From assembly GCF_030848565.1 (NCBI RefSeq), contig NZ_JAVDDV010000002.1:186001-250000 (forward strand): a stretch of DNA of 64,000 bases. The letters are read 5' to 3'. Under the pieces are notes generated by a model that saw only the letters and a program-made list of their open reading frames with translations, was not told the origin of the DNA and did not search any database. Source of the stretch: Natronolimnohabitans sp. A-GB9. GTDB lineage: Archaea > Halobacteriota > Halobacteria > Halobacteriales > Natrialbaceae. The position numbers and the translations under genes were made by a program. Below are positions 16,649-25,487 of the stretch, piece by piece. Numbering within the stretch: position 1 is the stretch's first letter; each line of letters opens with the position of its first letter.

Positions 16649-17704
16649 ATGGACAATGACGCGGTTCGTTCGGACGAGCGCATCTCGACGGGCGACGGAG
16701 CGGTCATCTCGATGAGCCCGGAGACGCGCGATATCTCCGCCGATGAGGTCTGTGTCCTCATTCCAACGCTCGACGAGGCGGCGACGATCGGTGACGTCAT
16801 CGACGGCTTCTACGAGGAGGGATACACGAACGTCTTCATCGTCGACGGCGACTCCGACGACGCGACTCGAGAGATCGCCCGCGACCGCGGCGCACACGTC
16901 CTCGTCCAGTCCGGCGACGGTAAGGGCCAGGCCGTCCGCGAGGCACTGGAGTACATCGACGTCCCCTACGTGTTGATGGTCGACGGCGACGGCACTTACG
17001 ATCCGGCCGACGCGGATCGCATGCTCGAGCCCCTCTCACGGGGATACGAGCACGTAATCGGCAACCGCTTTGCGGATATGGACGACGACGCGATGAAGGC
17101 GTTGAACGGCTTTGGAAACCGGATGATAAACAGGTCGTTCCGGTTCATCCACGGCGCCGACTACGATGACATTCTCTCCGGCTATCGGGCCTTCACCGTC
17201 GACTCGTTCGAACGGCTCTCGCTCGACTCGGAGGGGTTTACGATCGAGACGGAGCTAGCCGTCGAGTGTGTCAAACACGGGATCGACACGACCGTCGTGC
17301 CGATCAGTTACAGCGCCCGGCCGGAGGAGTCGGAGACGAACCTTCATCCGCTCAAAGACGGCGGAACGATCATCCTCGCGCTGTACTCACTGGCCAAGAC
17401 GAACAATCCGCTGTTTTACTTCGGCAGCTTCGGCGTGGCCGGGATCCTCTCCGGTGGCGTCGTCGCCTCGTATGTCCTCTGGCAGTGGGTACAACACGGC
17501 CAGGGCCACGAGATCCTGGCGATGGTGTCTGCGGCCGCGATCCTGCTCGGCGTCCAGTTGCTCATGTTCGGCGTCCTCTCGGATATGCTCCTGTCGCTGC
17601 ATCGCGAACAGCGGCGCCGTCTCGAGCAGATCACACGCGAGAACCGGGATCGGGATCGGGATCGGGATCGAGACCGAGACCGAGACCGAGACCGAGACGA
17701 TTAG
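16649..17704 (+). CDS. aglJ: S-layer glycoprotein N-glycosyltransferase AglJ
   Basis: A 351-residue dolichyl-phosphate sugar transferase of the GT2 family. The GT-A domain (about residues 30-250) has VLIPTLDEAATIGDVI and the metal-binding region MVDGDGTYDPAD. It is followed by FGNRMINRSFR and DDILSGYRAFT, typical of AglJ, then two C-terminal membrane segments (about 258-280 and 290-313). AglJ adds the first sugar of the haloarchaeal N-glycan to dolichol phosphate. A 22nd-codon ATG (16712) is an alternative start nearer the family's N-terminus. The C-terminus is an unusual Arg-Asp repeat. Confidence 0.9.
   Translation: MDNDAVRSDERISTGDGAVISMSPETRDISADEVCVLIPTLDEAATIGDVIDGFYEEGYTNVFIVDGDSDDATREIARDRGAHVLVQSGDGKGQAVREALEYIDVPYVLMVDGDGTYDPADADRMLEPLSRGYEHVIGNRFADMDDDAMKALNGFGNRMINRSFRFIHGADYDDILSGYRAFTVDSFERLSLDSEGFTIETELAVECVKHGIDTTVVPISYSARPEESETNLHPLKDGGTIILALYSLAKTNNPLFYFGSFGVAGILSGGVVASYVLWQWVQHGQGHEILAMVSAAAILLGVQLLMFGVLSDMLLSLHREQRRRLEQITRENRDRDRDRDRDRDRDRDRDD
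17645..17698. repeat. 6-bp tandem repeat encoding an Arg-Asp tail
   Basis: Four CGGGAT units followed by five CGAGAC units, nine in all, run in frame and end two codons before the aglJ stop. They encode alternating Arg-Asp. The switch between two synonymous units suggests two separate expansion steps. Confidence 0.85.
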
Positions 17705-17777
17705 CTATACGGCTGCCGGTCGATTTCGTGGCATCTGTGACCTGTCTTCCGATCGCTGAGTCGCGGAGTCGACCGTC

Positions 17778-18107
17778 TCAAAACGGTAGCATCGAGCGAA
17801 CCTGCTGGAAGACGCCGCCGGAGTGTTTCTGTCGATACTCCTCGAACGGTTCGTGGAGGGCGTTCAGGAGTTCCTGGCGCGAGTGAAACTCCTCGGTGTC
17901 GACCTCCGCGAGCATCTCACCCAGGGAGACGTCGTTGCCATGGACGTCGTATGGGATCTGCTCGTGGCCGAGTTCGGCCGCGATGTCGTCTTTCGTCGCC
18001 GGAAACGTCAGATCAGCGCTCTTGAGACGCGCGTCGACGGCGGCGATGCCGAATTCGATACTCTCGGGTTCGTCGTCGTCTCCGCCCGATGGTGGCCGGA
18101 CTCCCAT
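17778..18107 (-). CDS. Small acidic haloarchaeal protein, DUF5789-like
   Basis: A 109-residue protein starting MGVRPPSGG. The central block DLTFPATKDDIAAELG and following VSLGEMLAEV resemble the DUF5789 family of small haloarchaeal proteins, whose function is unknown. No signal peptide or membrane segment. It is divergent from the ribbon-helix-helix gene at 18251 and may share control with it. The start was chosen at the conserved N-terminus rather than 34 codons upstream, where the frame is hydrophobic and overlaps the promoter region. Confidence 0.62.
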   Translation of the reverse strand: MGVRPPSGGDDDEPESIEFGIAAVDARLKSADLTFPATKDDIAAELGHEQIPYDVHGNDVSLGEMLAEVDTEEFHSRQELLNALHEPFEEYRQKHSGGVFQQVRSMLPF

Positions 18108-18250
18108 ACGGTTCCGTAGGAAGTCCGATAGCAAAACCGCTACGAAGACTGTCGGGGAACTGACGCGGACGAAATTCCAGAGAGCGACTGCTAATCGTAC
18201 CGAAACCACGCTGCCGATACGCCTTTGGCGTCGGCGACGGAGTATCGCGT

Positions 18251-18460
18251 ATGACCGAATACACGACGGTCTCGATCCCGAAGGATCTGGCCGATCGCGT
18301 CGAGGAGACTATCGAGGGAACTAGCTTCCAGTCCACGAGCGACCTGACCCGATTCCTCCTTCGCAGTATCGTCATCCAACACCAGAAAGAAGGCGAACTC
18401 ACCGAAGCCGAGTTCGAGGAGATCACCGAACAGCTCCGCGGGCTGGGCTATCTCGAGTGA
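18251..18460 (+). CDS. Ribbon-helix-helix (CopG-like) DNA-binding protein
   Basis: A 69-residue protein. The N-terminal strand TTVSIPKDLADRVEE is the base-contacting beta ribbon of CopG/Arc-type regulators. It is followed by two helices (TSDLTRFLLRSIVIQHQ) and a short acidic C-terminal helix. Such proteins act as dimers or tetramers. Its target is unknown, but its own promoter and the divergent DUF5789-like gene are obvious candidates. The stop TGA begins another TGATACG repeat. Confidence 0.75.
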   Translation: MTEYTTVSIPKDLADRVEETIEGTSFQSTSDLTRFLLRSIVIQHQKEGELTEAEFEEITEQLRGLGYLE

Positions 18461-18556
18461 TACGCCAGTCGCAGTAGCACTGCTTCTCATACTGTCGGAC
18501 GACGGTCGAAATCAGCCGGTCCGAACCGCTAGACCGACGCCAGCGCCAGTCACGTG

Positions 18557-19552
18557 TCACTCGAGCGGTTCGGCCGCTTCCTGCTCGAGCAGCGGTGTCG
18601 CGTTCTGCTCGGGGAGCGTGACGATGTCGTCGGTCGAGAGGTCGTATTCGCGATCGTCGACGCCGAGGATCGAGCCGACGTCGCGCGTAATTCTGACGGT
18701 GACGCGGTCGACGTCGTCGGTGTCGTTCTCGGCGGCCGATTCACTATTCGGTTCGGCCGCGGCTGTCTCTGGCACTGACGTGTCCGGCTCCGGGGGCGTC
18801 GGCGCAACGCTCTCGTCGGCGCCGATCTCCGGCCCGCTCCCGCCCATGACGTCGGCCGGCGTCACGCCGCTTTCATCGTGCCGGTCGTGGTCGGCGCCCG
18901 CCCCGTCGCCAGCAGCCGCCGGATCGACGTCCGCCGGCGGCTCCTGTGGCGGCACCGGCGGATCGTCTTCCGGTTCGGACCCATCGTCAAGCTGATCGCT
19001 TCGTGGATCGTCAGCTCGCGGACCCGTCTCGTGAACTGGCGGACTCGAGTCCGACGTCTCGGGACCGGCGACGTCATCGGGCGTGCCAAGACCAGATTCG
19101 GGGTCGGGTCCGGGCTCTGCCATCGATTCCGTACCGGCGTCGGCCGCCGGCTGGGACTCGGGCTCGGCACCCTCGAGGACGTCGAGCACGCGCGATTTGT
19201 TCGTGTCGATCCGGTCGACGAGGTCCTCGAAGAGGTCGGCCTCTTCGGCGGTCAGTCCTTCGTCGTCGGCCGCCATCCCGGCCGCAGCGAGGCTGGCCTG
19301 CTTGACGAGTTTGCCCATGCGCCGCTCGTAGATCGCTTCGACGACGTCCTTGGCCGTCTCGATCTCGTCGGTCAGACGACTCACTTCGGGCGAGGAGAAG
19401 GGGTCCTCGGCCCGTTCGGCGGCGCGGTCGCGTTCGTCCTCGAGGTCAGCGATGTAGTCGCCGACCTCCTGGTAGAACGAAGGGCGCAGGTTCTGGAGAC
19501 TGTCCTTCTGGCGCTCCTTGCTCTGGACCGAACGCAACTCGTCTAAATTCAT
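18557..19552 (-). CDS. Replication factor GINS (Gins51-type) with acidic linker
   Basis: A 331-residue GINS subunit, part of the CMG-like replicative helicase. The N-terminal helical A domain spans about residues 1-140 (MNLDELRSVQSKERQKDSLQNL at the start). A Pro/Asp/Glu-rich low-complexity linker runs from about 140 to 275, and the small beta B domain is at about 277-331 (VTVRITRDVGSILGVDDREY). The A-then-B order marks the Gins51 type. Its start overlaps the primase stop by four bases (ATGA), so the two are translationally coupled, an archaeal pairing that fits joint work at the fork. Confidence 0.87.
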   Translation of the reverse strand: MNLDELRSVQSKERQKDSLQNLRPSFYQEVGDYIADLEDERDRAAERAEDPFSSPEVSRLTDEIETAKDVVEAIYERRMGKLVKQASLAAAGMAADDEGLTAEEADLFEDLVDRIDTNKSRVLDVLEGAEPESQPAADAGTESMAEPGPDPESGLGTPDDVAGPETSDSSPPVHETGPRADDPRSDQLDDGSEPEDDPPVPPQEPPADVDPAAAGDGAGADHDRHDESGVTPADVMGGSGPEIGADESVAPTPPEPDTSVPETAAAEPNSESAAENDTDDVDRVTVRITRDVGSILGVDDREYDLSTDDIVTLPEQNATPLLEQEAAEPLE

Positions 19553-20724
19553 TCTTTTTCCTTCTCGGCTCTACCGCGTGCCATCAAGAAGACGGCAACG
19601 TACTCCGGTAGTGACTGGTCGCCTTCCGGGACCGTAAAGCTATCTCCTCCCAGTTCCACCTCGCCTGGCTCGGTGACGTCGACGGTGATCTCGTGACCGC
19701 GGAACGTGTCGGGGACGGCGTCGACCAGTGGATCGAAGTCGTCGATCTCGTCTCGCTCGAGACGGACCGTCTTCAGGCCGCTGCCGCCGTGGAGGCTCCC
19801 AGGAAGCCTGATGAGCCGGTTCGTGTCGGTCGTGACCGGCTCGTCGATCGGCGCGTTGTCTCGCTCGACGGCCCGCGAGGCGAACCGCTCGGCCAGCTGT
19901 GAGACCGCCGTGTGGACGGTGACGTTGCCCGCCGCGAGCTCCTCGCGGTTGTTCCGGGCCGCGTTCAGCGTGGCCGTCGCCTTCCCCTCACCGATGCCGT
20001 CGAACGACTGCAATCGCTCGAGTGCTGCGTCCTCTTCCATCTCGAGGAGTTCGTCGACGAAATCCATCAGGTGGGCGTGGGTACGGGCACCCCAGCCGCC
20101 TTCGATCTCGAGTGTGTGGCGCTCGGTCGGTGTCTTGCGGCCGAGACCGGCGACGGTCTCACTTCGGATCAGTTCGTCGTACTCGAGCCCGATGCCGCGG
20201 ACGTAGTCGACGATCTCCCGTCGGTGCTCTCGCTCTAACTGCAGGACGGTTTCATCGCGAACGTGAACGTGGTAGCCACGACCCCCCGAGAAGACGATCT
20301 CGAGGTCCTCGAAACCGAAGTCGGTCTCGAGGAAGTCGAGCAGTCGAACGAGGGCATCCTTACACGTCGCGAGCATCTCGGCATACGAGTCCTCACCGAG
20401 GGTGACGCCGGGCAGGTGGTCGGCGTCGAGGTCGAAGACGAGATCAGCCGCCTGCCAGTCTTTCGCACTCATCGAACTCGCGCCGGGATCGCGAAACCGA
20501 CCCGCCGAGAAGTAGACGTGGCGTGGCCGCTTGCGGACGAGAAACTCCGAAAGGTCGCCGAGTTCGAGCAGCGACCGGTGGCGGACCATCGTCGTGTCGG
20601 GCCCCTCGGTCCACGGAATAAACCCCCACTCGCGTTCGTTGGCCGACGGCGGCGGCGTGATCTCCGTCCGCCGGTAGTGATCGCGAAATCGCCCCCGAAG
20701 GTAGGCCCTCGTTCGCTCCTCCAT
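19549..20724 (-). CDS. priS: DNA primase small (catalytic) subunit PriS
   Basis: A 391-residue archaeo-eukaryotic primase. The catalytic acidic motif VFDLDADH is at about 96-103. The nucleotide-binding SGGRGYHVHV lies near 147-156, and RLIRLPGSLHGGSGL is further on. It makes RNA/DNA primers with PriL, whose gene is not in this window. The gene overlaps GINS by four bases and follows a GNAT acetyltransferase. A TATA-like ATTATACG on the minus strand about 30-38 bases upstream suggests its own promoter. Confidence 0.94.
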   Translation of the reverse strand: MEERTRAYLRGRFRDHYRRTEITPPPSANEREWGFIPWTEGPDTTMVRHRSLLELGDLSEFLVRKRPRHVYFSAGRFRDPGASSMSAKDWQAADLVFDLDADHLPGVTLGEDSYAEMLATCKDALVRLLDFLETDFGFEDLEIVFSGGRGYHVHVRDETVLQLEREHRREIVDYVRGIGLEYDELIRSETVAGLGRKTPTERHTLEIEGGWGARTHAHLMDFVDELLEMEEDAALERLQSFDGIGEGKATATLNAARNNREELAAGNVTVHTAVSQLAERFASRAVERDNAPIDEPVTTDTNRLIRLPGSLHGGSGLKTVRLERDEIDDFDPLVDAVPDTFRGHEITVDVTEPGEVELGGDSFTVPEGDQSLPEYVAVFLMARGRAEKEKE

Positions 20725-20826
20725 ACGACTCGAGTAGTCGTGGATGGGAGCGTATAATCCTGCCGAATGGTCGACTCCGCGCGGACCGTTCTCGAGGGAC
20801 GCTGGGGATCGACAGTCGGGGCGTCG

Positions 20827-21303
20827 TCAGCGCCGCATCAGTTCCGAGATCTTGTCGGTGATACCGACGTCGGAACCGAGTTTCAGGTAGTAGGCGTCGC
20901 CGCCGTCCTCGTAGTAGTTGTCGATGCGGCGTTTGATCTCGAACCCGAGGTGTTCGTAGAACTGGAGGGCGTTTTCGTTGCTCGTCCGGGCGTGACACGT
21001 GATCGTGTCGTGGTCCTCCGCGACGCATGCGATGAGCTTTTTCCCGATGCCCTCGCCTCGGAAATCCGGGGAGACCGCGAGAAAGAGGATGTAGCCGTCG
21101 CGCCGGACGGCCGCGAATCCGACGAGTTTGCCGTCCTGGAGGTAACAGTGGACTTTCGAGCGACGATACGCGTCGGTAAAGAAGTCATACCGCTGTTTGA
21201 GCACGCCTTCCTGACGGTTGATCTCCTCTTTGAGTTGCCAGGCTTCGTCGACGTAGTCGTCGCTCCCCGGCGCGACGACCCGACTGTCGATGTTGACGCT
21301 CAC
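20827..21303 (-). CDS. GNAT-family N-acetyltransferase
   Basis: A 158-residue acetyl-CoA-dependent acetyltransferase. The CoA-binding motif is LAVSPDFRGEGIGKKLI at about residues 76-92, followed by CHARTSNENALQFYEHLGFE, typical of the RimI/NAA10 branch. It could acetylate protein N-termini or small molecules. A GTG start at 21303 (MSVNIDSRVV) was chosen because a TATA-like TTATATT lies about 25 bases upstream, which fits a leaderless mRNA. The frame is open further upstream. Confidence 0.83.
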   Translation of the reverse strand: MSVNIDSRVVAPGSDDYVDEAWQLKEEINRQEGVLKQRYDFFTDAYRRSKVHCYLQDGKLVGFAAVRRDGYILFLAVSPDFRGEGIGKKLIACVAEDHDTITCHARTSNENALQFYEHLGFEIKRRIDNYYEDGGDAYYLKLGSDVGITDKISELMRR

Positions 21304-21510
21304 TAGCCTACTGTAGCAGCGTCGCCAATATAATTCCACCGGCAGTCGTCCGTACGTCACGTTCGATAGACAAATCGAGCGATTCGGGAGGACGGCACAC
21401 AGTCGATCGTTGTCGGTCGATCGTTACGGAGGCGCAGACAGGAACGCGCTCCGCTCGACCGCATGGAACCGACGGACATACGATGGCGGCGATCGAACGA
21501 CTGAGTAGCA

Positions 21511-21975
21511 ATGTCAGGATCGCAGGGCGGGCGGTTCGAACTGCAGAAACACACGGCCGATGTCGCGGTCGAAGCGACTGGCAACAGCCTCGAGGCGGTC
21601 TTCGCGGCGGTCGCCGACGGCCTCGCGGCCGCGTCGTGTGAGGAGATTCCCGACACGGGCGATCGCTTCTCGCTTTCGGTAGCCGCCGAGAGCCGCGAAG
21701 CCCTGTTGTTCGATTACCTCGACGAGTTGATCTACCTGCGTGACGTCCGGGCGGAACTACCGGTCGACCACCGCGTCGAGGCGATCGACGGGCCGACCGA
21801 CGACGGCGATGGCGACAGCGGCGACGACGGCACGTGGTCGCTCGAGGCAAGCGCCCGCGGTGTCCCACTGGCCGAAATCGACGCCCGCGAGGTCAAAGCC
21901 GTCACGTACTCCGAGATGCGACTCGAGCGAGTCGAAGGCGAGGGCTGGGAGTCGTACGTCGTCTTCGACGTCTGA
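21511..21975 (+). CDS. Archease, RtcB ligase cofactor
   Basis: A 154-residue archease. The N-terminal metal-site sequence KHTADVAVEA is present, followed by LFDYLDELIYLRDV and the C-terminal REVKAVTYSEMRL. An acidic loop of about 15 residues (DDGDGDSGDDG) sits mid-protein, a typical haloarchaeal insertion. Archease speeds guanylylation and multiple turnover of RtcB, and the rtcB gene begins 135 bases downstream on the same strand. That context and the motifs make the call secure. The stop TGA begins a TGATACGGACTGC repeat. Confidence 0.92.
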   Translation: MSGSQGGRFELQKHTADVAVEATGNSLEAVFAAVADGLAAASCEEIPDTGDRFSLSVAAESREALLFDYLDELIYLRDVRAELPVDHRVEAIDGPTDDGDGDSGDDGTWSLEASARGVPLAEIDAREVKAVTYSEMRLERVEGEGWESYVVFDV

Positions 21976-22110
21976 TACGGACTGCGGTACCGACCTCCCG
22001 CCAGTCGTCGATTCCGAGGACCGCCAACGACCGTCGAATACGTCTCGCCGAAGACCGATATTCGAGAGTAGAGACGAACATCTTTGACCGTCGGGAGTGG
22101 AGGGCTACGT

Positions 22111-25008
22111 ATGAGCAATCCCACGTTCGAGGCCGACGGCATCACGCTCGAGAAGGTGCGTGAGCACGTCTGGGAGATCCCACAGGAAGGTGACATGCGA
22201 ACGCCCGCGCGGGTGCTGGCGAGCGAACCGCTCCTCGAAGAGATCTCGGACGACAAGACCCTCGAGCAGCTCACGAACACGACGCATCTGCCCGGCATCA
22301 CGAAACACGCGATCTGTATGCCCGACGGCCACCAGGGGTATGGCTTCCCGGTCGGTGGGGTCGGTGCCCTAGACGCCGAAGACGGCTGTATTTCGCCGGG
22401 AGCGGTCGGCTACGACATTAACTGCCTCACGGGCGATACGGACGTCCTCCTCGAGTACGGCCGTCGGCTTCCGATCGAAGACCTCGAAAAGCGGTTCGAA
22501 GAGGAAAACGCGATGGTCGCCGGAGAGGAGTTCACGCCATCGACGATCCGACTGTTCACCGAACGAGACGACGCGACGGTGTACGAAGTGGAGACGGAAA
22601 CCGGTGATCGGATCACTGCAACGGCAGATCACCCGTTCCGAACGCCAGACGGAATGCGCCCGCTCGAGGAGCTCTCTGAAGGCGACGAAGTCCATCTCCA
22701 GCCGTTCCGCGGTGTTCCAGACGAGGAGCCGGAGGAGTTCACGGTCCTCAGCGAGGACGACGTCGCAAACGAGAACCCACAGCTCGTCCGCGCACTCGAG
22801 GATCGTGATCTCCTCCCGTTGAAATCGACCGATGACGCGTTCAATCGGTTCCTCAAACTCGTCGGATTCCACACTGGCGACGGTGCGATCGGAAGCGGCG
22901 GACAAACGTGGTTCTACGGTGAGCCGACGGATCTCGAATCCATTCAGGACGACATCGATGCGATCGGATTCACCCCGTCGAAAATCTACGAGCGAGATCG
23001 GGCCCACGAAATCGACGGCAAGACCTTCGAGACGACGGAGTACAGCGTCCGAGCGAACTCGAAAGCGTTCCAGAAAGTCCTCCTCGAACTCGGTGCACCG
23101 GACGGACGCAAGATAGAATCCGACTTCACGACGCCGTGGTACTTCGATCGGCTGACGAACTGGCAGAAGGCCCTGTACGTCTCGGCCTATTTTGGGGCCG
23201 AAATGAGCGCGCCCGCAGCGCAACACGATAAGAACCTGTACTGTCCAAAAGTATCCCAGACCCGTGTCGCAGCTGTCGCTGACGACGGGGAGGAGTTCAT
23301 GGCGGATATCGCCTCCTTCCTCGGCGACCTCGATATCGAGACAAATCAGATCGAACGGTTCGAGACGGACTCGAGTGCCGATCGAGAAACGATCAGGCTC
23401 CGTTTCGGAGTTAAAAATGATTCGGAGAACCTGATTCGGTTCTTTTCGACCGTCGGATACCGATACAACCACGAAAAGCGCCGAAAAGCTGCCAAAGCGA
23501 TCCAGTATCTCAAGACGAAGGAAGCGGTTATCGACCGCCGTGCGACGATCGCTCGCGAGGCGAAAGCGATGGCTGATGGCGGAACACCAGCGCAGGATAT
23601 CAAGTCGGAGTTCGACGTCAACGAGCGATTCGTCGAACGGAGTATCTGGGATGGTCGAAGCGGACGTCCGCGACCACCCGCCGAATTCCCCGGATTCGAG
23701 GACTACTGCGAAACGACGACGGTCGGTGACGATTACACGGTTGCCGCCCGAATCCGGTCTATCGAACCCATCGACGAAGCGCACAGGGTGTACGATATCG
23801 GCGTTACCCACGACGCACACAATTTCGTCGCTGACGGATTCGTCGTCTCTAACTGCGGCGTCCGGATGATGCGGACGAACCTGACTTACGACGACCTCCA
23901 GGGCCGCGAGGAGGAACTCGTCGACGCGCTGTTTGCCAACGTTCCGTCGGGGCTTGGCGGTGGCGGCATCGTCGAGGCCGGCGTCGACACCGTCGACGAG
24001 ATCTTAGGGCGGGGCGTCGACTGGGCACTCGAGAACGGCCACGCCGTCGAGGAGGATCTGCTTCACTGCGAGGACGAAGGGATGCGCGAAGAGGCCGACC
24101 CCGAGAAGATCACTCAGAAGGCCAAAGACCGCGGAAAGAACCAGATCGGCTCGCTGGGATCGGGCAACCACTTCCTCGAGGTCCAGCGCGTGACCGACGT
24201 CTTCCACGACGAGGTCGGCGAGGCCTACGGACTGGAGGAAGACCAGATCGTCGTCCTGATCCACTGTGGCTCCCGCGGACTGGGCCATCAGACCTGTAAC
24301 GACTACCTTCGGAAGATCGAACAACAGCATCAGGGGCTGTTGAACCAGTTGCCCGACAAGGAACTCGCGGCCGCGCCCGCCGGCTCGCAACTGGCCGAGG
24401 ACTACTACGCGGCGATGAACGCCGCGATCAACTTCGCGTGGGTCAACCGTCAGCTGATCATGCACCGCACGCGGCAGGTCTTCGAGCGCGTCTTCGATCG
24501 CTCCTGGGAGACGATGGAGATGGACCTGCTGTACGACGTGGCCCACAACATCGCGAAAAAGGAGACACATACTGTAGACGGCGAGGAACGCGAACTCTAC
24601 GTCCACCGCAAAGGCGCGACGCGGGCGTTCCCTGCCGGCCACCCGGAGGTGCCGAAGGCCTACCGCGACGTCGGGCAACCCGTCATCATCCCCGGCAGCA
24701 TGGGCGCCGGCAACTTCGTCCTCCGGGGCGGCGAGAACTCGATGGATCTGACGTTCGGCTCGACCGCCCACGGCGCAGGCCGGCTGATGAGCCGTACGCA
24801 GGCCAAAAGCGAGTACTGGGGCGGCGACGTCCAGCAACAACTCGAGGACCAAGAACAGATCTACGTCAAGGCCCAATCGGGTGCAACTGTCGCCGAGGAG
24901 GCCCCCGGCGTCTACAAAGACGTCGACGAGGTCGTCCGCGTCTCCGACGAACTCGGCATCGGCGACAAGGTCGCACGGACGTTCCCCGTCTGTAACATCA
25001 AGGGCTGA
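22111..25008 (+). CDS. rtcB: RNA-splicing ligase RtcB precursor containing an intein
   Basis: A 965-residue precursor. Exteins total 488 residues, normal for RtcB, which joins tRNA exon halves through a GMP-histidine intermediate. The N-extein (residues 1-104) ends AVGYDIN, and the C-extein resumes CGVRMMRTNL, whose Cys is a metal ligand. Later landmarks are GNHFLEVQ, HCGSRGLGHQ, PGSMGAGNFVLRG and TAHGAGR with the guanylylated His. Activity requires removal of the intein (residues 105-581). The ATG at 22111 gives the family N-terminus; an in-frame start nine codons upstream is less likely. The stop TGA begins a TGATACGGACTGCTGTC repeat. Confidence 0.94.
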   Translation: MSNPTFEADGITLEKVREHVWEIPQEGDMRTPARVLASEPLLEEISDDKTLEQLTNTTHLPGITKHAICMPDGHQGYGFPVGGVGALDAEDGCISPGAVGYDINCLTGDTDVLLEYGRRLPIEDLEKRFEEENAMVAGEEFTPSTIRLFTERDDATVYEVETETGDRITATADHPFRTPDGMRPLEELSEGDEVHLQPFRGVPDEEPEEFTVLSEDDVANENPQLVRALEDRDLLPLKSTDDAFNRFLKLVGFHTGDGAIGSGGQTWFYGEPTDLESIQDDIDAIGFTPSKIYERDRAHEIDGKTFETTEYSVRANSKAFQKVLLELGAPDGRKIESDFTTPWYFDRLTNWQKALYVSAYFGAEMSAPAAQHDKNLYCPKVSQTRVAAVADDGEEFMADIASFLGDLDIETNQIERFETDSSADRETIRLRFGVKNDSENLIRFFSTVGYRYNHEKRRKAAKAIQYLKTKEAVIDRRATIAREAKAMADGGTPAQDIKSEFDVNERFVERSIWDGRSGRPRPPAEFPGFEDYCETTTVGDDYTVAARIRSIEPIDEAHRVYDIGVTHDAHNFVADGFVVSNCGVRMMRTNLTYDDLQGREEELVDALFANVPSGLGGGGIVEAGVDTVDEILGRGVDWALENGHAVEEDLLHCEDEGMREEADPEKITQKAKDRGKNQIGSLGSGNHFLEVQRVTDVFHDEVGEAYGLEEDQIVVLIHCGSRGLGHQTCNDYLRKIEQQHQGLLNQLPDKELAAAPAGSQLAEDYYAAMNAAINFAWVNRQLIMHRTRQVFERVFDRSWETMEMDLLYDVAHNIAKKETHTVDGEERELYVHRKGATRAFPAGHPEVPKAYRDVGQPVIIPGSMGAGNFVLRGGENSMDLTFGSTAHGAGRLMSRTQAKSEYWGGDVQQQLEDQEQIYVKAQSGATVAEEAPGVYKDVDEVVRVSDELGIGDKVARTFPVCNIKG
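22423..23853 (+). other. Intein within RtcB with LAGLIDADG homing endonuclease domain
   Basis: A 477-residue in-frame insertion. Block A begins with Cys1 (CLTGDTDVLLEYG). Block B carries TADHPF, and blocks F-G read RVYDIGVTHDAHNFVADG and end VVSN, with Cys as the +1 residue. The penultimate residue is Ser instead of the usual His. Two endonuclease motifs are visible: LVGFHTGDG (Asp153) and LYVSAYFGAE (Glu260), 107 residues apart, as in dodecapeptide homing endonucleases. The insertion splits the conserved GYDIN-CGVR active-site motif. The codons are somewhat less G/C-ending than the exteins. Confidence 0.93.
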
Positions 25009-25031
25009 TACGGACTGCTGTCCGACAGTAT
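25006..25031. repeat. Dispersed repeat, short copy at rtcB stop
   Basis: TGATACGGACTGCTGTCCGA followed by CAGTAT. The TGA is the rtcB stop codon, and CTGTCCGACAG is an 11-base palindrome with an odd centre. It is the compact form of the family. Confidence 0.7.
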
Positions 25032-25114
25032 GGTACGACGGTGCCGTCTGATCGACGCCGGTCCCTGCCCTCGAGTCGAAACGAGTGTGACGGGCCGTCG
25101 TCGAGTCGTCCCGT

Positions 25115-25327
25115 TCACTGCAGCCGAAACGGGTTCTCGTCGTCCGCCCCGTCGTCCTCGTCGCTCTCGTAGGGCTTTCGCGCCGTGATCGTCACCGTCG
25201 CCTCGGGATCGTCCTCGTCGGCCCAGGGGCTGTCGTAGGCCGAAATCTCGAGATCCGTGACGTCCCATCCCTCTGCCTCGATGAGTTCGACGAGTCGCCG
25301 CTGGTCCTCGAGCATATCCTCGTCCAT
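25115..25327 (-). CDS. Small acidic haloarchaeal protein
   Basis: A 70-residue protein starting MDEDMLEDQRRLVELIEAEGWDV. A helix is followed by strands (VTDLEISAYDS, ATVTITARKPY) and an acidic tail. It is convergent with rtcB. No cysteines, signal or membrane segment. An upstream in-frame methionine at 25381 would add a less acidic extension; the inner start looks better. Function unknown. Confidence 0.58.
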   Translation of the reverse strand: MDEDMLEDQRRLVELIEAEGWDVTDLEISAYDSPWADEDDPEATVTITARKPYESDEDDGADDENPFRLQ

Positions 25328-25453
25328 ACGCCACCATTCGAGCGTACCCCGGGTAGTTCTTCCGACGACGACGAACGTCACAGCGAGCGGACACAGCGTG
25401 TTCGAACGGGCAAGGGGTAACCGAAATAGGTTACGAGATTCGAAATAACCCCG

Positions 25454-25463
25454 CGTACTTAAG
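25454..25463 (+). promoter_or_regulatory. TATA-type promoter of moaA
   Basis: CGTACTTAAG lies 25-34 bases before the moaA ATG, the spacing of a leaderless haloarchaeal transcript. AGGGGTG also occurs 6-12 bases before the ATG. Confidence 0.5.
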
Positions 25464-25487
25464 CGGTTTCATCTGCAATAGGGGTGT

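Noticed and set aside
22369-23820. 483-codon minus-strand frame opposite the intein
   Set aside because: It has no recognisable domain, and the plus strand has all intein motifs in one frame.
22423-23853. Intein region considered as a separate inserted endonuclease gene or pseudogene
   Set aside because: It is in frame with both RtcB halves, has complete splice-site residues, and the joined exteins give a normal-length RtcB.
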